Below, piece after piece: positions 1-7,327 of a stretch of 64,000 nt of DNA. Below the pieces are notes generated by a model. It saw only the letters and a list, made by a program, of their open reading frames with translations. It did no database searches and had not been told where the DNA came from. This stretch comes from Halobacillus kuroshimensis DSM 18393 (GTDB lineage Bacteria; Bacillota; Bacilli; Bacillales; Halobacillaceae): NCBI RefSeq assembly GCF_000425705.1, contig NZ_AUDY01000013.1:1-64000 (forward strand). Reading direction: 5' to 3'. The position numbers and the translations under genes are program-made. Position 1 is the stretch's first letter, and each line of letters opens with the position of its first letter.

Positions 1-182
1 AGCCCCGGTTTCCCGGGGTTATTCCGATCTTACAGGCAGGTTGCCCACGTGTTACTCACCCGTCCGCCGCTCGTTCCACGAGCTTCACCCCGAAGGGATC
101 CACTCGCTTCCCGCGCTCGACTTGCATGTATTAGGCACGCCGCCAGCGTTCGTCCTGAGCCAGGATCAAACTCTCCATAAAA
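1..182 (-). rRNA. rrs: 16S ribosomal RNA, 5' end (partial)
   Basis: Read on the minus strand the sequence begins GGAGAGTTTGATCCTGG, the universal 5' segment of bacterial 16S rRNA, and continues through GACGAACGCTGGCGGCG, the V1 loop and the ACGGGTGAGTAACACG segment before leaving the window at its left edge. About 180 of roughly 1550 nt are present. The V1 stem resembles moderately halophilic Bacillaceae such as Halobacillus. The gene is the first of an rrn operon transcribed leftwards, away from everything else in the window. Confidence 0.97.
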
Positions 183-266
183 GTAGTTTGACTTGCTCAT
201 TTGCACACCGAATGTGCTTTGTTTCAAATTTCTTCATTAAAGAAGAAATGTTTTGACGTACTGGTT

Positions 267-292
267 GGTTCGTTCAGTTTTCAAAGATCAAA
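267..292 (-). promoter_or_regulatory. rrn leader boxA-like antitermination segment
   Basis: On the minus strand the leader contains TGATCTTTGAAAACTGAAC about 90 nt before the 16S gene. The same kind of sequence precedes 16S genes in Bacillus rrn operons and is generally taken as part of the Nus-dependent antitermination signal. This is recognition by similarity only. Confidence 0.6.
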
Positions 293-325
293 TGTTGTCA
301 GCCGTTTGAAAACAGCGACTCAATC

Positions 326-354
326 ATCTTAACATGTGTCGTTTTTCATGTCAA
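326..354 (-). promoter_or_regulatory. rrn promoter, proximal (TTGACA-17-TAAGAT)
   Basis: On the minus strand TTGACA (349-354) is separated by 17 bp from TAAGAT (326-331). It is the closest of four tandem sigma-A promoters to the 16S gene, and the initiation region is followed by GTCGC. Confidence 0.88.
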
Positions 355-411
355 CAACTTTTTTCATTAAGTTGAGAAAGCGTTTCGTTTTCGTTTTTGG
401 CGACAAATACT

Positions 412-440
412 AGATTATCACGGGAAGTTGTTAGTGTCAA
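412..440 (-). promoter_or_regulatory. rrn promoter, second (TTGACA-17-TAATCT)
   Basis: On the minus strand TTGACA (435-440), 17 bp spacer, TAATCT (412-417). The spacer and upstream AAAAAAGTTGT repeat those of the neighbouring promoters, so the set probably arose by tandem duplication. Confidence 0.86.
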
Positions 441-507
441 CAACTTTTTTCGTGATTTGTTTTAGTGCTTTTCAGCACCATGCCGCTCTCTTAAAGCGAC
501 AAGTAAT

Positions 508-536
508 AATTTATCACGCAACGTTATTGAAGTCAA
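508..536 (-). promoter_or_regulatory. rrn promoter, third (TTGACT-17-TAAATT)
   Basis: On the minus strand TTGACT (531-536), 17 bp spacer, TAAATT (508-513). It shares the downstream GTCGC-TTAAGAG-GCGGC segment with the most distal promoter. Confidence 0.82.
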
Positions 537-603
537 TAACTTTTTTGCTGTTTTTTCACGGCGTCTCTTGCTCCGCTGAGCCGCTCTTAATGCGACGTTT
601 AAT

Positions 604-633
604 AATATAGCACGCCTGTTTAAGAACGGTCAA
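604..633 (-). promoter_or_regulatory. rrn promoter, distal (TTGACC-18-TATATT)
   Basis: On the minus strand TTGACC (628-633), 18 bp spacer ending in TGC (extended -10), TATATT (604-609). It lies directly downstream of the ygxA terminator, so the whole promoter array fits in the 460 bp between that terminator and 16S. Confidence 0.78.
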
Positions 634-644
634 TGGTTTTTATT

Positions 645-684
645 AAAAAAGTCCTCTTCCTTTAATAAATCGATGGAAGAGGAC
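645..684 (-). terminator. Terminator of ygxA
   Basis: Inverted arms GTCCTCTTCC and GGAAGAGGAC with an AT-rich loop, followed on the minus strand by TTTTTT. It insulates ygxA from the rrn promoters just beyond. Confidence 0.85.
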
Positions 685-705
685 ATTCAACTATAAATGG
701 TCGGG

Positions 706-1575
706 TTATTCTACAGGCTTATAGGTGCGGTGGAAAATCTGCGGTCCCTTCGTTTCCTGGGGGATCACCTCGATGGCTCCGTGCTCAACGAGATACTCGA
801 TCATCGAGGATAGATCCAGTATATATTCCTGAATTTCCGGATGGACTTTCAATTCGCCGAACGACCACGGCTCTTCCCTGTCGTTCATCAACTCCAACAA
901 ATGCCGGGCGCTGGAACGGGCTCGCTTGCTGATGGAATGTTCAACGGCCAGAATCATTAGCTGGATCCGTTTTTCCGTCGGCTCCCCACTCTCAATTAAC
1001 TCCTGATAGAGTTTATAGATTTCAGGCTCAATCCGTTTCACCTGATTCCATACGGTGACTTCCGGATGAAAACCTTTCTCTATAATGGACAACCGGGCTA
1101 AATAATGGAGCGAGCTCACCATTCTGCTGTAGGAATCCAAATATTGTTCAGAATCATAAAGATCCTTGGATTCACTGTAACTGCGTATCAGTTTGGCGAA
1201 TTCTATCGCTTTCTTCAGGCTGCGGTTCTTTTGAGGAAACTCGCGAAGGTGCTCTTTCATTAAAGTCACATATTCATTTCTTTCAAAGATGATGCTTCCA
1301 TTAATCACCCATTCCACCGCCCGCCGGTAGGAGCTGGTGTCAATCCAGTGATGGAGGAGGGTTTCATCCACAATATGCATTGCTGCTGATTTGTTCTCAA
1401 ATTCATAGTGCTTCACATACCACAGCTCTTCTGCATCCCGTACGATAATGAAGAGAATCACATCAAAGTTATCCGTGACCGGACTGATTGGTTTGTTCTT
1501 TTCCAGGATCAGGATCCCCAGGGTACTGCTCTGGCTGGCTCTTTCCTGATAAATCGGGCGTAATAAATCTTCCAT
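706..1575 (-). CDS. ygxA: YgxA-like nucleotidyltransferase-like protein
   Basis: A 289-residue soluble protein starting MEDLLRPIYQERASQS. Its sequence and its place directly upstream of an rrn operon match B. subtilis YgxA, annotated as nucleotidyltransferase-like with no proven reaction. An upstream in-frame start at 1632 is possible, but ATG at 1575 has a good ribosome site (GGGGGAAA, 6 nt spacer) and gives the N-terminus usual for the family. It is divergent from ygzB across about 135 bp and has its own terminator. I see no membrane segment. Function is unknown; the identification is strong because of the conserved neighbourhood. Confidence 0.85.
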   Translation of the reverse strand: MEDLLRPIYQERASQSSTLGILILEKNKPISPVTDNFDVILFIIVRDAEELWYVKHYEFENKSAAMHIVDETLLHHWIDTSSYRRAVEWVINGSIIFERNEYVTLMKEHLREFPQKNRSLKKAIEFAKLIRSYSESKDLYDSEQYLDSYSRMVSSLHYLARLSIIEKGFHPEVTVWNQVKRIEPEIYKLYQELIESGEPTEKRIQLMILAVEHSISKRARSSARHLLELMNDREEPWSFGELKVHPEIQEYILDLSSMIEYLVEHGAIEVIPQETKGPQIFHRTYKPVE

Positions 1576-1673
1576 TGTCTTTCCCCCATATTCAATTTCC
1601 CTTTCCTGTGTTAATTCGCTACGATGCGTCAAAATCCTTTTTCCGTATTGTATTTGTTCCTAGAAAAATATGC

Positions 1674-1679
1674 TATACT
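1674..1679 (+). promoter_or_regulatory. Extended -10 promoter of ygzB
   Basis: TGC-TATACT 31 bp before the ygzB start codon, with no good -35 at 17 bp (TATTTG). The extended -10 TG motif would compensate. Confidence 0.55.
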
Positions 1680-1709
1680 ACGTGGTAGATAAGTAAGGAG
1701 GGAGCCTTA

Positions 1710-2087
1710 GTGGCGTTAAAATACAGCAGTAAAATCAACAAGATCCGTTCTTTTGCTTTCTGGCTGATTTTTCTCGGTATCGGAGTCATGTACATCGGCC
1801 TGTTGTTCAAGGACATCGTCTGGCTTATGGCAACGTTCATGATTTTAGGGATGGGCTTTGTCGGACTAAGCACCGTCGTTTACTTCTGGATCGGCATGCT
1901 CTCCACCAGGACCATCCAGATCATCTGTCCTTCATGCGAGAAACCGACCAAGATGCTCGGACGGGTCGACGCCTGCATGCATTGTGATCAGCCGCTGACG
2001 ATGGACAAGTCCCTGGAAGGTAAAGATTTCGATGAGAAGTACAATAAGAAGAAATACCGAAACGAAAAGGCTCCTACACAGTCCTGA
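1710..2087 (+). CDS. ygzB: YgzB family membrane protein
   Basis: 125 residues with two hydrophobic segments (about 13-33 and 38-62), then a cytoplasmic tail with two CxxC pairs (CPSCEK near 73, CMHCDQ near 93) that could form a zinc ribbon. GTG start, with AAGGAGGG 9 nt upstream. B. subtilis has the homologous ygzB between perR and ygxA, exactly as here. Function is not established. The gene converges with perR and is separated from it by two terminators. Confidence 0.85.
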   Translation: MALKYSSKINKIRSFAFWLIFLGIGVMYIGLLFKDIVWLMATFMILGMGFVGLSTVVYFWIGMLSTRTIQIICPSCEKPTKMLGRVDACMHCDQPLTMDKSLEGKDFDEKYNKKKYRNEKAPTQS

Positions 2088-2094
2088 GCCGTCC

Positions 2095-2122
2095 GGACCC
2101 GTTATCCACGGGTCTTTTTTTG
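2095..2122 (+). terminator. Terminator of ygzB
   Basis: GACCCG-loop-CGGGTC followed by a run of seven T. Confidence 0.88.
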
Positions 2123-2147
2123 TATCCATTCATAAAAAATGCCATAA

Positions 2148-2177
2148 AAAAACTGAAAGCGCAGGGCTTTCAGTTTA
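2148..2177 (-). terminator. Terminator of perR
   Basis: AACTGAAAGC/GCTTTCAGTT stem, overlapping the perR stop codon and followed on the minus strand by a T run. Confidence 0.85.
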
Positions 2178-2612
2178 GTGGGCCATTTCTGATTGACATT
2201 TGGAACACGTTCCATAGACTTCCATACGATGATGGCTTACGTCAAATCCCGTCACCTGTTCAGCTAATGATTCAACTTCGTTAAGGCTTGGATAGTGGAA
2301 ATCCACGATTTTTCCGCAGTTGTTGCAGATCGCATGGTAGTGGTCACTCGTATTACAGTCGAACCGGCTTGAGGAGTCTCCATAAGTAAGCTCCCGGACC
2401 AATCCGATATCCTTGAACACGCGCAGGTTGTTATAAACAGTGGCCACACTCATGTTTGGGAATTTACTTTCCAGCGCTTTGTATATTTCATCAGCTGTAG
2501 GGTGGGTCATTGCATTAAGCAGGAATTCAAGCACCGCATGACGCTGTGGAGTGATTCGGACGCCGGATGATTTCAATGTATCAATCGCATCCTGGAGTCG
2601 ATGATCAGACAC
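2175..2612 (-). CDS. perR: Peroxide-sensing Fur-family repressor PerR
   Basis: 145 residues, the same length as B. subtilis PerR. All the metal ligands known for that protein can be read at the same positions: His37, Asp85, His91, His93 and Asp104 for the regulatory Fe/Mn site, and Cys96/Cys99 plus a C-terminal Cys pair for structural zinc. The winged-helix segment is [13 protein letters not shown]. PerR represses peroxide-defence genes until iron-catalysed histidine oxidation releases it. I chose GTG at 2612 because GAGGTG lies 7 nt upstream and the N-terminus then aligns without a gap; upstream ATG codons at 2618 and 2633 are possible. The bcp gene is nearby, as in B. subtilis. Confidence 0.95.
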   Translation of the reverse strand: MSDHRLQDAIDTLKSSGVRITPQRHAVLEFLLNAMTHPTADEIYKALESKFPNMSVATVYNNLRVFKDIGLVRELTYGDSSSRFDCNTSDHYHAICNNCGKIVDFHYPSLNEVESLAEQVTGFDVSHHRMEVYGTCSKCQSEMAH

Positions 2613-2664
2613 GGTCATGCACCTCGCTTTCATAAAATGATTCTTGATTTATAAAATTATTACA

Positions 2665-2679
2665 TTAGAATGCTTACAA
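2665..2679. promoter_or_regulatory. Possible PerR box upstream of perR
   Basis: TTAGAATGCTTACAA matches 11 of 14 informative positions of the PerR consensus TTATAATnATTATAA, about 55 bp before the perR start. Autoregulation is known in B. subtilis. The surroundings are AT-rich, so a chance match is possible. Confidence 0.45.
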
Positions 2680-2737
2680 TTAGTGTAACCTTTCCGTAAA
2701 CCGGTTGTCAATATGGAAGCCCGCATTCCACGTTGGA

Positions 2738-3295
2738 TTACACATCGGGATGGAGGGGTGTTTCTTTTCCGCTCAGCTTCTTATTCACATATCTGGCCGC
2801 AACAAACAGGAAATCCGATAAGCGGTTCAGATAGGACACAACTAGCGGGTTGTTCAGTTCATCCTCCAGCGTAACGGCCAGTCGTTCTGCTCTGCGCACA
2901 ACGGTACGGGACAGATGGAGGGCGGCTGACGCTTCATGCCCTGATGGTAGTATGAAATTCTTCAACGGGTCAAGTTCCTGGTCCCACGTATCAATCTGCT
3001 GTTCAAGGTCTTCAATATGCTCCTGCTTCAGCTTCCAAGTGACATCCTTCCCCTTGGGTGTAGCAAGCTCCGCCCCAACATGAAAGAGAATCGTCTGGAT
3101 TTTCTCCATGGTCTGCATGAAAGCTGCCTTATTCGTCCAGTCTTCCTTCCTTAGATGACTGAGCGCAACGCCTATGGTTGAGTTAGCCTCATCACACGTT
3201 CCGTAGGCCTCCACTCTTACATCATTCTTCGCGACACGCTGGCCGTAAATCAAGGAGGTCTGCCCCTTATCACCGGATCTTGTATAAATACGCAT
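2738..3295 (-). CDS. ATP:cob(I)alamin adenosyltransferase, PduO type
   Basis: 185 residues beginning MRIYTRSGDKGQTSL, the N-terminal ATP-binding signature of PduO/YvqK-type corrinoid adenosyltransferases, with the C-terminal motif SRTVVRRAERLAV typical of the family. It makes adenosylcobalamin from cob(I)alamin and ATP. ATG at 3295 is preceded by GGGGG with a 7 nt spacer and lies 1 nt after the stop of the upstream dehydrogenase, so the two are probably co-transcribed and coupled. No B12-dependent enzyme or other cobalamin gene is visible in the window. Confidence 0.9.
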   Translation of the reverse strand: MRIYTRSGDKGQTSLIYGQRVAKNDVRVEAYGTCDEANSTIGVALSHLRKEDWTNKAAFMQTMEKIQTILFHVGAELATPKGKDVTWKLKQEHIEDLEQQIDTWDQELDPLKNFILPSGHEASAALHLSRTVVRRAERLAVTLEDELNNPLVVSYLNRLSDFLFVAARYVNKKLSGKETPLHPDV

Positions 3296-3296
3296 C

Positions 3297-4250
3297 TCAA
3301 TACCCCCGTTCTGGATCAATAATATTTCTCAACTCACCGTCTCCGTTCAGGAACACCTCAAGGTTTTCTTCAAAAATGGCAAAGCCGCGCGGCACATAAT
3401 GAGGAGAAATGCCTGAGATATGCGGCGTGACCGTCACATTTTCCTCTCCCCAGAATGGATGAGCCTCTGGAAGTGGCTCTTCTTCAAACACATCAAGCAC
3501 GGCATGAGCGATTTCATCGGTGGTTACAGCATCCATAATGACGTCAGCCGGAACAAGATCTCCTCTTCCCATGTTCAAAAAGACCGCATGATCGGGCATA
3601 GCAGCAAAATGGGCGTAAGTCAGCATGCCCCTCGTCTCTTCGGTGCTCGGCAGAACAGCAACCACAAAATCAGCTTTCGGAAGGACAAGGTGGATGTCGG
3701 AAATCGGGTACACCTGGTCAAAATGCTCCTTCGGCCGTCCGGATTTGGACAAGCCGATCGTTGTCATCCCGAAAGCTCCGGCGAGACGGGCCGTTTCCTG
3801 GGCGATGGCCCCTGTGCCGAGCAGCACCATCGTGCGTTCGCTGATTTCATTCATTTCAGCCCTCCGGCTCCATTCCCGCTTCTGTTCCTGCTTCATCAAC
3901 GTCTTGGCTTTTCTTGACACCTGCAGCAGCATGGATATCGCGTACTCCGCCATCGGCTTGGCATGAATGCCCCGGACGTTGGTCACAAGGATACCGCGCT
4001 TTTTGATTTCGTCAAAAGGCATCCGATCCATGCCTGCTGACAAGACCATGATCCATTTCAATTTCTTGGCCACCTGGATTTTTTCTTCATCCAGATCCTC
4101 CCCGTATGTAATGAACACATCGGCTTCTGCTAAATAATGCTGCGCCTCATGCATCCCGTGACAGAAAACGAAATCCACCCCGTCAAAACGACGGCTCAAA
4201 TGAATCCGGATTGATTCTGGAACCCTTTTAATAGCTGAAACAATCTTCAT
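3297..4250 (-). CDS. D-isomer-specific 2-hydroxyacid dehydrogenase
   Basis: 317 residues. The C-terminal NAD-binding domain has the dinucleotide motif GTGAIAQETA (about residue 146), and the catalytic triad can be read as Arg in NMGRGD, Glu in DVFEEEPLP and His in TPHISG. These features define NAD(P)-dependent D-2-hydroxyacid dehydrogenases/reductases. The substrate cannot be deduced. It is the first gene of a two-gene unit with the cobalamin adenosyltransferase, and the functional link is not obvious. The pair lies between perR and bcp, which in B. subtilis are adjacent, so it is an insertion relative to that order. Confidence 0.88.
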   Translation of the reverse strand: MKIVSAIKRVPESIRIHLSRRFDGVDFVFCHGMHEAQHYLAEADVFITYGEDLDEEKIQVAKKLKWIMVLSAGMDRMPFDEIKKRGILVTNVRGIHAKPMAEYAISMLLQVSRKAKTLMKQEQKREWSRRAEMNEISERTMVLLGTGAIAQETARLAGAFGMTTIGLSKSGRPKEHFDQVYPISDIHLVLPKADFVVAVLPSTEETRGMLTYAHFAAMPDHAVFLNMGRGDLVPADVIMDAVTTDEIAHAVLDVFEEEPLPEAHPFWGEENVTVTPHISGISPHYVPRGFAIFEENLEVFLNGDGELRNIIDPERGY

Positions 4251-4293
4251 CGTGTCCCCTCCATCCTCTTTTTCTTTATCTTAGCTTATAAAG

Positions 4294-4322
4294 AAACCAT
4301 AGTCACCTGTGGACTATGGTTT
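4294..4322 (-). terminator. Terminator-like hairpin after bcp
   Basis: Perfect stem AAACCATAGTC/GACTATGGTTT with a 7-nt loop just past the bcp stop. The T-run on the minus strand is weak (CTTTAT). Confidence 0.65.
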
Positions 4323-4332
4323 CAAGCTGTTC

Positions 4333-4803
4333 TTATTGAAGGTTTTCACGAATGTATTGAAGAGCCGCTTCCACGTGGCCCTCTACTTTCACTTTGCGGA
4401 ACTCCTCAGCAAGGTTTCCCTCTTTATCAATGATGAAAGTGGAGCGCTCGATGCCGTAATACTCCTTGCCGAAGTTTTTCTTCAGCTTCCATACGCCAAA
4501 CTCCTCGGAAACCTTGTGGTCTTCATCTGCAAGAAGCATAAACGGAAGGTCATGCTTGTTAATGAATTTCTCATGAGAATCAACCGGGTCCGGGCTGACA
4601 CCAAGAATAACCGCGTCCAGATCCTCGAAACTTTCATGATGATCACGGAAGTCACACGCTTCTGTCGTGCACCCCGGCGTCATATCTTTCGGATAAAAGT
4701 ACAGGACGACGTTCTTTCCTTTGTAATCAGACAAAGAAACGGATTCCCCGTTACTTGCCGGCAGTGTGAAATCTTCGACTTGCTTTCCTTTTTCTATAGA
4801 CAT
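4333..4803 (-). CDS. bcp: Thioredoxin-dependent thiol peroxidase Bcp (PrxQ family)
   Basis: 156 residues with the peroxiredoxin Q motif TPGCTTEACDFRD: the first Cys (about 45) is the peroxidatic residue and the second, five residues on, the resolving one. Start ATG with AAGGAGGG upstream. The family reduces peroxides using thioredoxin. B. subtilis ygaF occupies the same place near perR. No convincing PerR box was seen directly upstream. Confidence 0.93.
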   Translation of the reverse strand: MSIEKGKQVEDFTLPASNGESVSLSDYKGKNVVLYFYPKDMTPGCTTEACDFRDHHESFEDLDAVILGVSPDPVDSHEKFINKHDLPFMLLADEDHKVSEEFGVWKLKKNFGKEYYGIERSTFIIDKEGNLAEEFRKVKVEGHVEAALQYIRENLQ

Positions 4804-4867
4804 ATGAGCACCCTCCTTAAAGATATCTATCCTCTAGGGTACCTTACTCAGAAGGAAACTTCCAATC

Positions 4868-5278
4868 TCAGTCTCTTTTTTTGTTACTCTGCCATACTTT
4901 TGCAGCAAGAGCTGCGGGAAGGGTGTAACCGATCATAGCCTCTAGAATCGCCAGCCACTTCCCCACCCCTACAGGCAGCATATCTCCATAGCCGACGGTA
5001 AATAATGTGACACCGCTGAAATAGATACTACGTATGAATTCTTCGATCCATGATACCCGTCTGTAAGGGATGCCTGTCCGGTATACATCCACCCCCTCCA
5101 GAATCAGCACCGTATAAATGAGGCCGAAGCCAATCATCACGATGGTGTACAGAAGCATCACGGCAATGAACAGCTGACTCGAAAAAATCTTGTGCTCGAT
5201 TTCCAGGGAGTGAAAGATCTGCCGGAGACTCGCCCCCATCAGAAGCAGTAAAAGGATGCTGACGATAATCGTAATCAT
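4868..5278 (-). CDS. Small potassium channel (two-TM pore domain)
   Basis: 136 residues: an N-terminal hydrophobic segment (1-15), a second (37-61), then a pore loop with the K+ selectivity filter TLFTVGYGDMLP near residues 93-104, and a final hydrophobic helix. This is the ion-channel (pore) fold without a cytoplasmic RCK or cyclic-nucleotide domain, so gating cannot be inferred. It has no close operon partner: bcp is 64 bp downstream on the same strand. Confidence 0.85.
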   Translation of the reverse strand: MITIIVSILLLLLMGASLRQIFHSLEIEHKIFSSQLFIAVMLLYTIVMIGFGLIYTVLILEGVDVYRTGIPYRRVSWIEEFIRSIYFSGVTLFTVGYGDMLPVGVGKWLAILEAMIGYTLPAALAAKVWQSNKKRD

Positions 5279-5383
5279 AGCGTGCTCCTTCTTATCATCC
5301 AGGTGAAGATGGGTGACAGGCTTTACTTTTTCTTATGTCTTTTTCGAGTTGGATATGCCTCTACCCCACGAAGATATTTGCCG

Positions 5384-5415
5384 AAAAAACGGGCGGATGC
5401 ACAGCCCGTTTTTCA
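5384..5415. terminator. Orphan hairpin with A/T-run flanks
   Basis: AAAACGGGC/GCCCGTTTT stem with an 8-nt loop, in the 182-bp space between the divergent K+ channel and yjcZ-type genes. It looks like a bidirectional terminator, but no gene ends there. It may attenuate one of the divergent transcripts. Confidence 0.5.
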
Positions 5416-5460
5416 GGGGAAGGCATAAGATACTGTAAACCATGGAAAGGGGGAATTGTA

Positions 5461-5547
5461 ATGGGTTACGGATATGGCGGAGGCTTTGCGCTGATCGTTG
5501 TTCTTTTCATCCTTCTAATTATCGTTGGTGCAGCGTTCGTATACTAA
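5461..5547 (+). CDS. YjcZ-family small sporulation membrane peptide
   Basis: A 28-residue peptide: a Gly/Tyr-rich start (MGYGYGGGF) followed by one transmembrane helix ending AAFVY. This is the form of the YjcZ/sporulation peptide family common in Bacillaceae spores. GGAAAGGGGG is 7 nt before the ATG. CATAAGATA at 5424-5432 fits the sigma-K -10 pattern CATAnnnTA, though no clear -35 AC was found at the right spacing. Function is unknown. Confidence 0.8.
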   Translation: MGYGYGGGFALIVVLFILLIIVGAAFVY

Positions 5548-5643
5548 GATGAACATCAACTGATGGGATGACCATAAACCAGTGTATATTCCTCATGGGT
5601 TCGACCGGACAGTTGCATACGTTAGTGATGAAACACAGAGAAA

Positions 5644-5675
5644 GACCGGCCTGCTGAGACAGGGCGGTCCTTTTC
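5644..5675 (+). terminator. Terminator after the YjcZ-like gene
   Basis: GACCG-G-CCTG / CAGG-G-CGGTC imperfect stem followed by CTTTTCT. Confidence 0.7.
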
Positions 5676-5683
5676 TATCTTGT

Positions 5684-5706
5684 GACATGGACAAACATGC
5701 TACAAT
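5684..5706 (+). promoter_or_regulatory. Extended -10 promoter of gsaB
   Basis: TGC-TACAAT (5698-5706), 32 bp before the gsaB start. The -35 at 17 bp is TCTTGT, a weak match. Confidence 0.5.
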
Positions 5707-5738
5707 GAGAAAGTGAAACAGTTGTTAGGAGGTATAGC

Positions 5739-7034
5739 ATGAACATTCCACGTTCAGAACAATTATATAAAGAAGCCGAAGAGCACATCGTCGGCGGGGT
5801 GAACTCTCCTTCACGCGCCTATAAAGGTGTCGGAGGTGGGACACCGGTCTATATGGACAAAGCGGAAGGCTCCCGTTTCTATGATGTCGACGGCAACGAA
5901 TACATCGATTACCTTGGTGCCTACGGGCCGATCATCACCGGACATGCCCACCCGCATATTACGGAGGCGATTACGAAGGCAGCACAGAACGGCGTCCTGT
6001 ACGGCACACCGACGGTTCTCGAAAATCGGTTTGCTAAAATGTTGAAAGATGCCATCCCTTCCCTTGATAAAGTCCGGTTTGTAAACTCCGGAACGGAAGC
6101 GGTCATGACGACGATCCGTGTCGCGCGGGCATACACCGGCCGGAATAAAATCATTAAATTCGCCGGCTGTTACCACGGTCACTCCGACCTTGTCCTCGTC
6201 GCCGCTGGATCCGGACCTTCCACACTTGGCACACCGGATTCTGCAGGAGTACCGGCATCGATCGCCCAGGATGTCATTACCGTTCCATTCAACGATATTG
6301 AACCGTTCAAGGAAGCACTCCGCAAGTACGGCGATGAAATTGCAGGGGTTCTTGTTGAACCGATCGTCGGCAACTTCGGAATTGTTGAGCCAAAGCCTGG
6401 TTTCCTGGAAGCTGTGAATGAGCTGACCCATGAAGCAGGTGCGCTTGTCATTTATGATGAAGTCATCACGGCCTTCCGCTTTACATACGGAAGCGCCCAG
6501 CAGTTGTTGAACATCGAACCGGACATGACCGCGATGGGTAAAATCATCGGCGGCGGGCTTCCGATTGGTGCCTACGGCGGACGAGCCGATATTATGGAGC
6601 AGGTCGCACCGCTCGGACCGGCCTATCAGGCAGGAACAATGGCTGGTAACCCAGCTTCCATGTCAGCAGGAATCGCCTGTCTGGAAATCCTTCAACAGGA
6701 AGGTGTGTACGACGAGATGGACCGTCTCGGTCAAAAACTCGAAGAAGGCATCCTCCGGCACGCGGAACAGGCAGGCGTACAGATTCAGATCAACCGCCTT
6801 AAAGGAGCCTTAACGGTTTACTTTACAGATGAAAAGGTAGAAAACTACGAGCAGGCGGAAAACACAAATGGAGAACGGTTTGCCCGTTTCTTCAAACTGA
6901 TGCTAGCCGAGGGCATCAACCTCGCTCCATCTAAATATGAAGCCTGGTTCTTAACGACCGCTCATACGGACGAAGATATCGACCGGACACTCGAAGCGGT
7001 TGAGAAGACATTCAAAATTATGGCCGCTGAATAA
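5739..7034 (+). CDS. gsaB: Glutamate-1-semialdehyde 2,1-aminomutase (second copy type)
   Basis: 431-residue class III aminotransferase fold, PLP-dependent. The Schiff-base lysine is residue 268 in [29 protein letters not shown] (phosphate-binding region) and the YDEVITAFR segment with the cofactor Asp are present. It converts glutamate-1-semialdehyde to 5-aminolevulinate for tetrapyrrole synthesis. Position beside ygaE- and ygaD-like genes matches gsaB of B. subtilis rather than hemL of the hem operon. RBS TTAGGAGG before ATG. Confidence 0.93.
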   Translation: MNIPRSEQLYKEAEEHIVGGVNSPSRAYKGVGGGTPVYMDKAEGSRFYDVDGNEYIDYLGAYGPIITGHAHPHITEAITKAAQNGVLYGTPTVLENRFAKMLKDAIPSLDKVRFVNSGTEAVMTTIRVARAYTGRNKIIKFAGCYHGHSDLVLVAAGSGPSTLGTPDSAGVPASIAQDVITVPFNDIEPFKEALRKYGDEIAGVLVEPIVGNFGIVEPKPGFLEAVNELTHEAGALVIYDEVITAFRFTYGSAQQLLNIEPDMTAMGKIIGGGLPIGAYGGRADIMEQVAPLGPAYQAGTMAGNPASMSAGIACLEILQQEGVYDEMDRLGQKLEEGILRHAEQAGVQIQINRLKGALTVYFTDEKVENYEQAENTNGERFARFFKLMLAEGINLAPSKYEAWFLTTAHTDEDIDRTLEAVEKTFKIMAAE

Positions 7035-7040
7035 ACACCA

Positions 7041-7075
7041 TCCCCTTCTTCCTATATAAGAAGGGGATTTTTTCT
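7041..7075 (+). terminator. Terminator of gsaB
   Basis: TCCCCTTCTT / AAGAAGGGGA stem followed by TTTTTTC. Confidence 0.9.
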
Positions 7076-7085
7076 GGAAAGGGAG

Positions 7086-7245
7086 TTGCCTAACCCGGTA
7101 TTCCATGCTATTATATATTTATAATTCTGAATATTCCCACGAATTATGATCTTTGTTTCATTTCTTTCCCTTTTCATAGGAACCAGCTCTTGGGACTGGT
7201 TCCCCTTGGGCTTATGCTGATTTCACGCATAAGCCTTTTTCTTTT
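7086..7245 (+). ncRNA. Candidate small RNA or leader: promoter, hairpin and terminator without an ORF
   Basis: TTGCCT (7086-7091), a 17 bp spacer ending TGC, and TATTAT (7109-7114) form a good sigma-A promoter. About 65 bp further lies a stem GGAACCAG/CTGGTTCC (7179-7203), followed at once by a terminator GGCTTATGC/GCATAAGCC with TTTTTCTTTT (7209-7245). The predicted transcript is roughly 125 nt and contains no ORF with a ribosome site. It could be a free small RNA, or an attenuating leader for the exporter gene at 7328, which also seems to have its own promoter (TATAAT at 7270-7275). No Rfam family was recognised. Confidence 0.5.
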
Positions 7246-7305
7246 GTTCTTCCTACCCTATTATCATGTATAATGATGGCAGTCCTCCTTTATCGAGGAG
7301 GTTTC

Positions 7306-7311
7306 ATGTAA
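7306..7311 (+). other. ATG-TAA start-stop with strong ribosome site
   Basis: ATGTAA follows GAGGAGG by a few bases, and that Shine-Dalgarno is itself half of a CCTCCT/AGGAGG hairpin. A minimal start-stop 17 bp before the real start of the exporter gene could act as a ribosome stand-by or translation modulator, or be coincidence. Confidence 0.3.
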
Positions 7312-7327
7312 AAAGGATGATGCTTGT

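Noticed and set aside
1-256. Short open frames on both strands across the 16S segment
   Set aside because: They lie in an rRNA gene and its leader; no ribosome sites and no protein-like composition.
5811-6813. Several open frames of 70-200 codons opposite or out of frame with gsaB
   Set aside because: They shadow a clear coding gene, are rich in Arg/Ser and Cys and lack ribosome sites.
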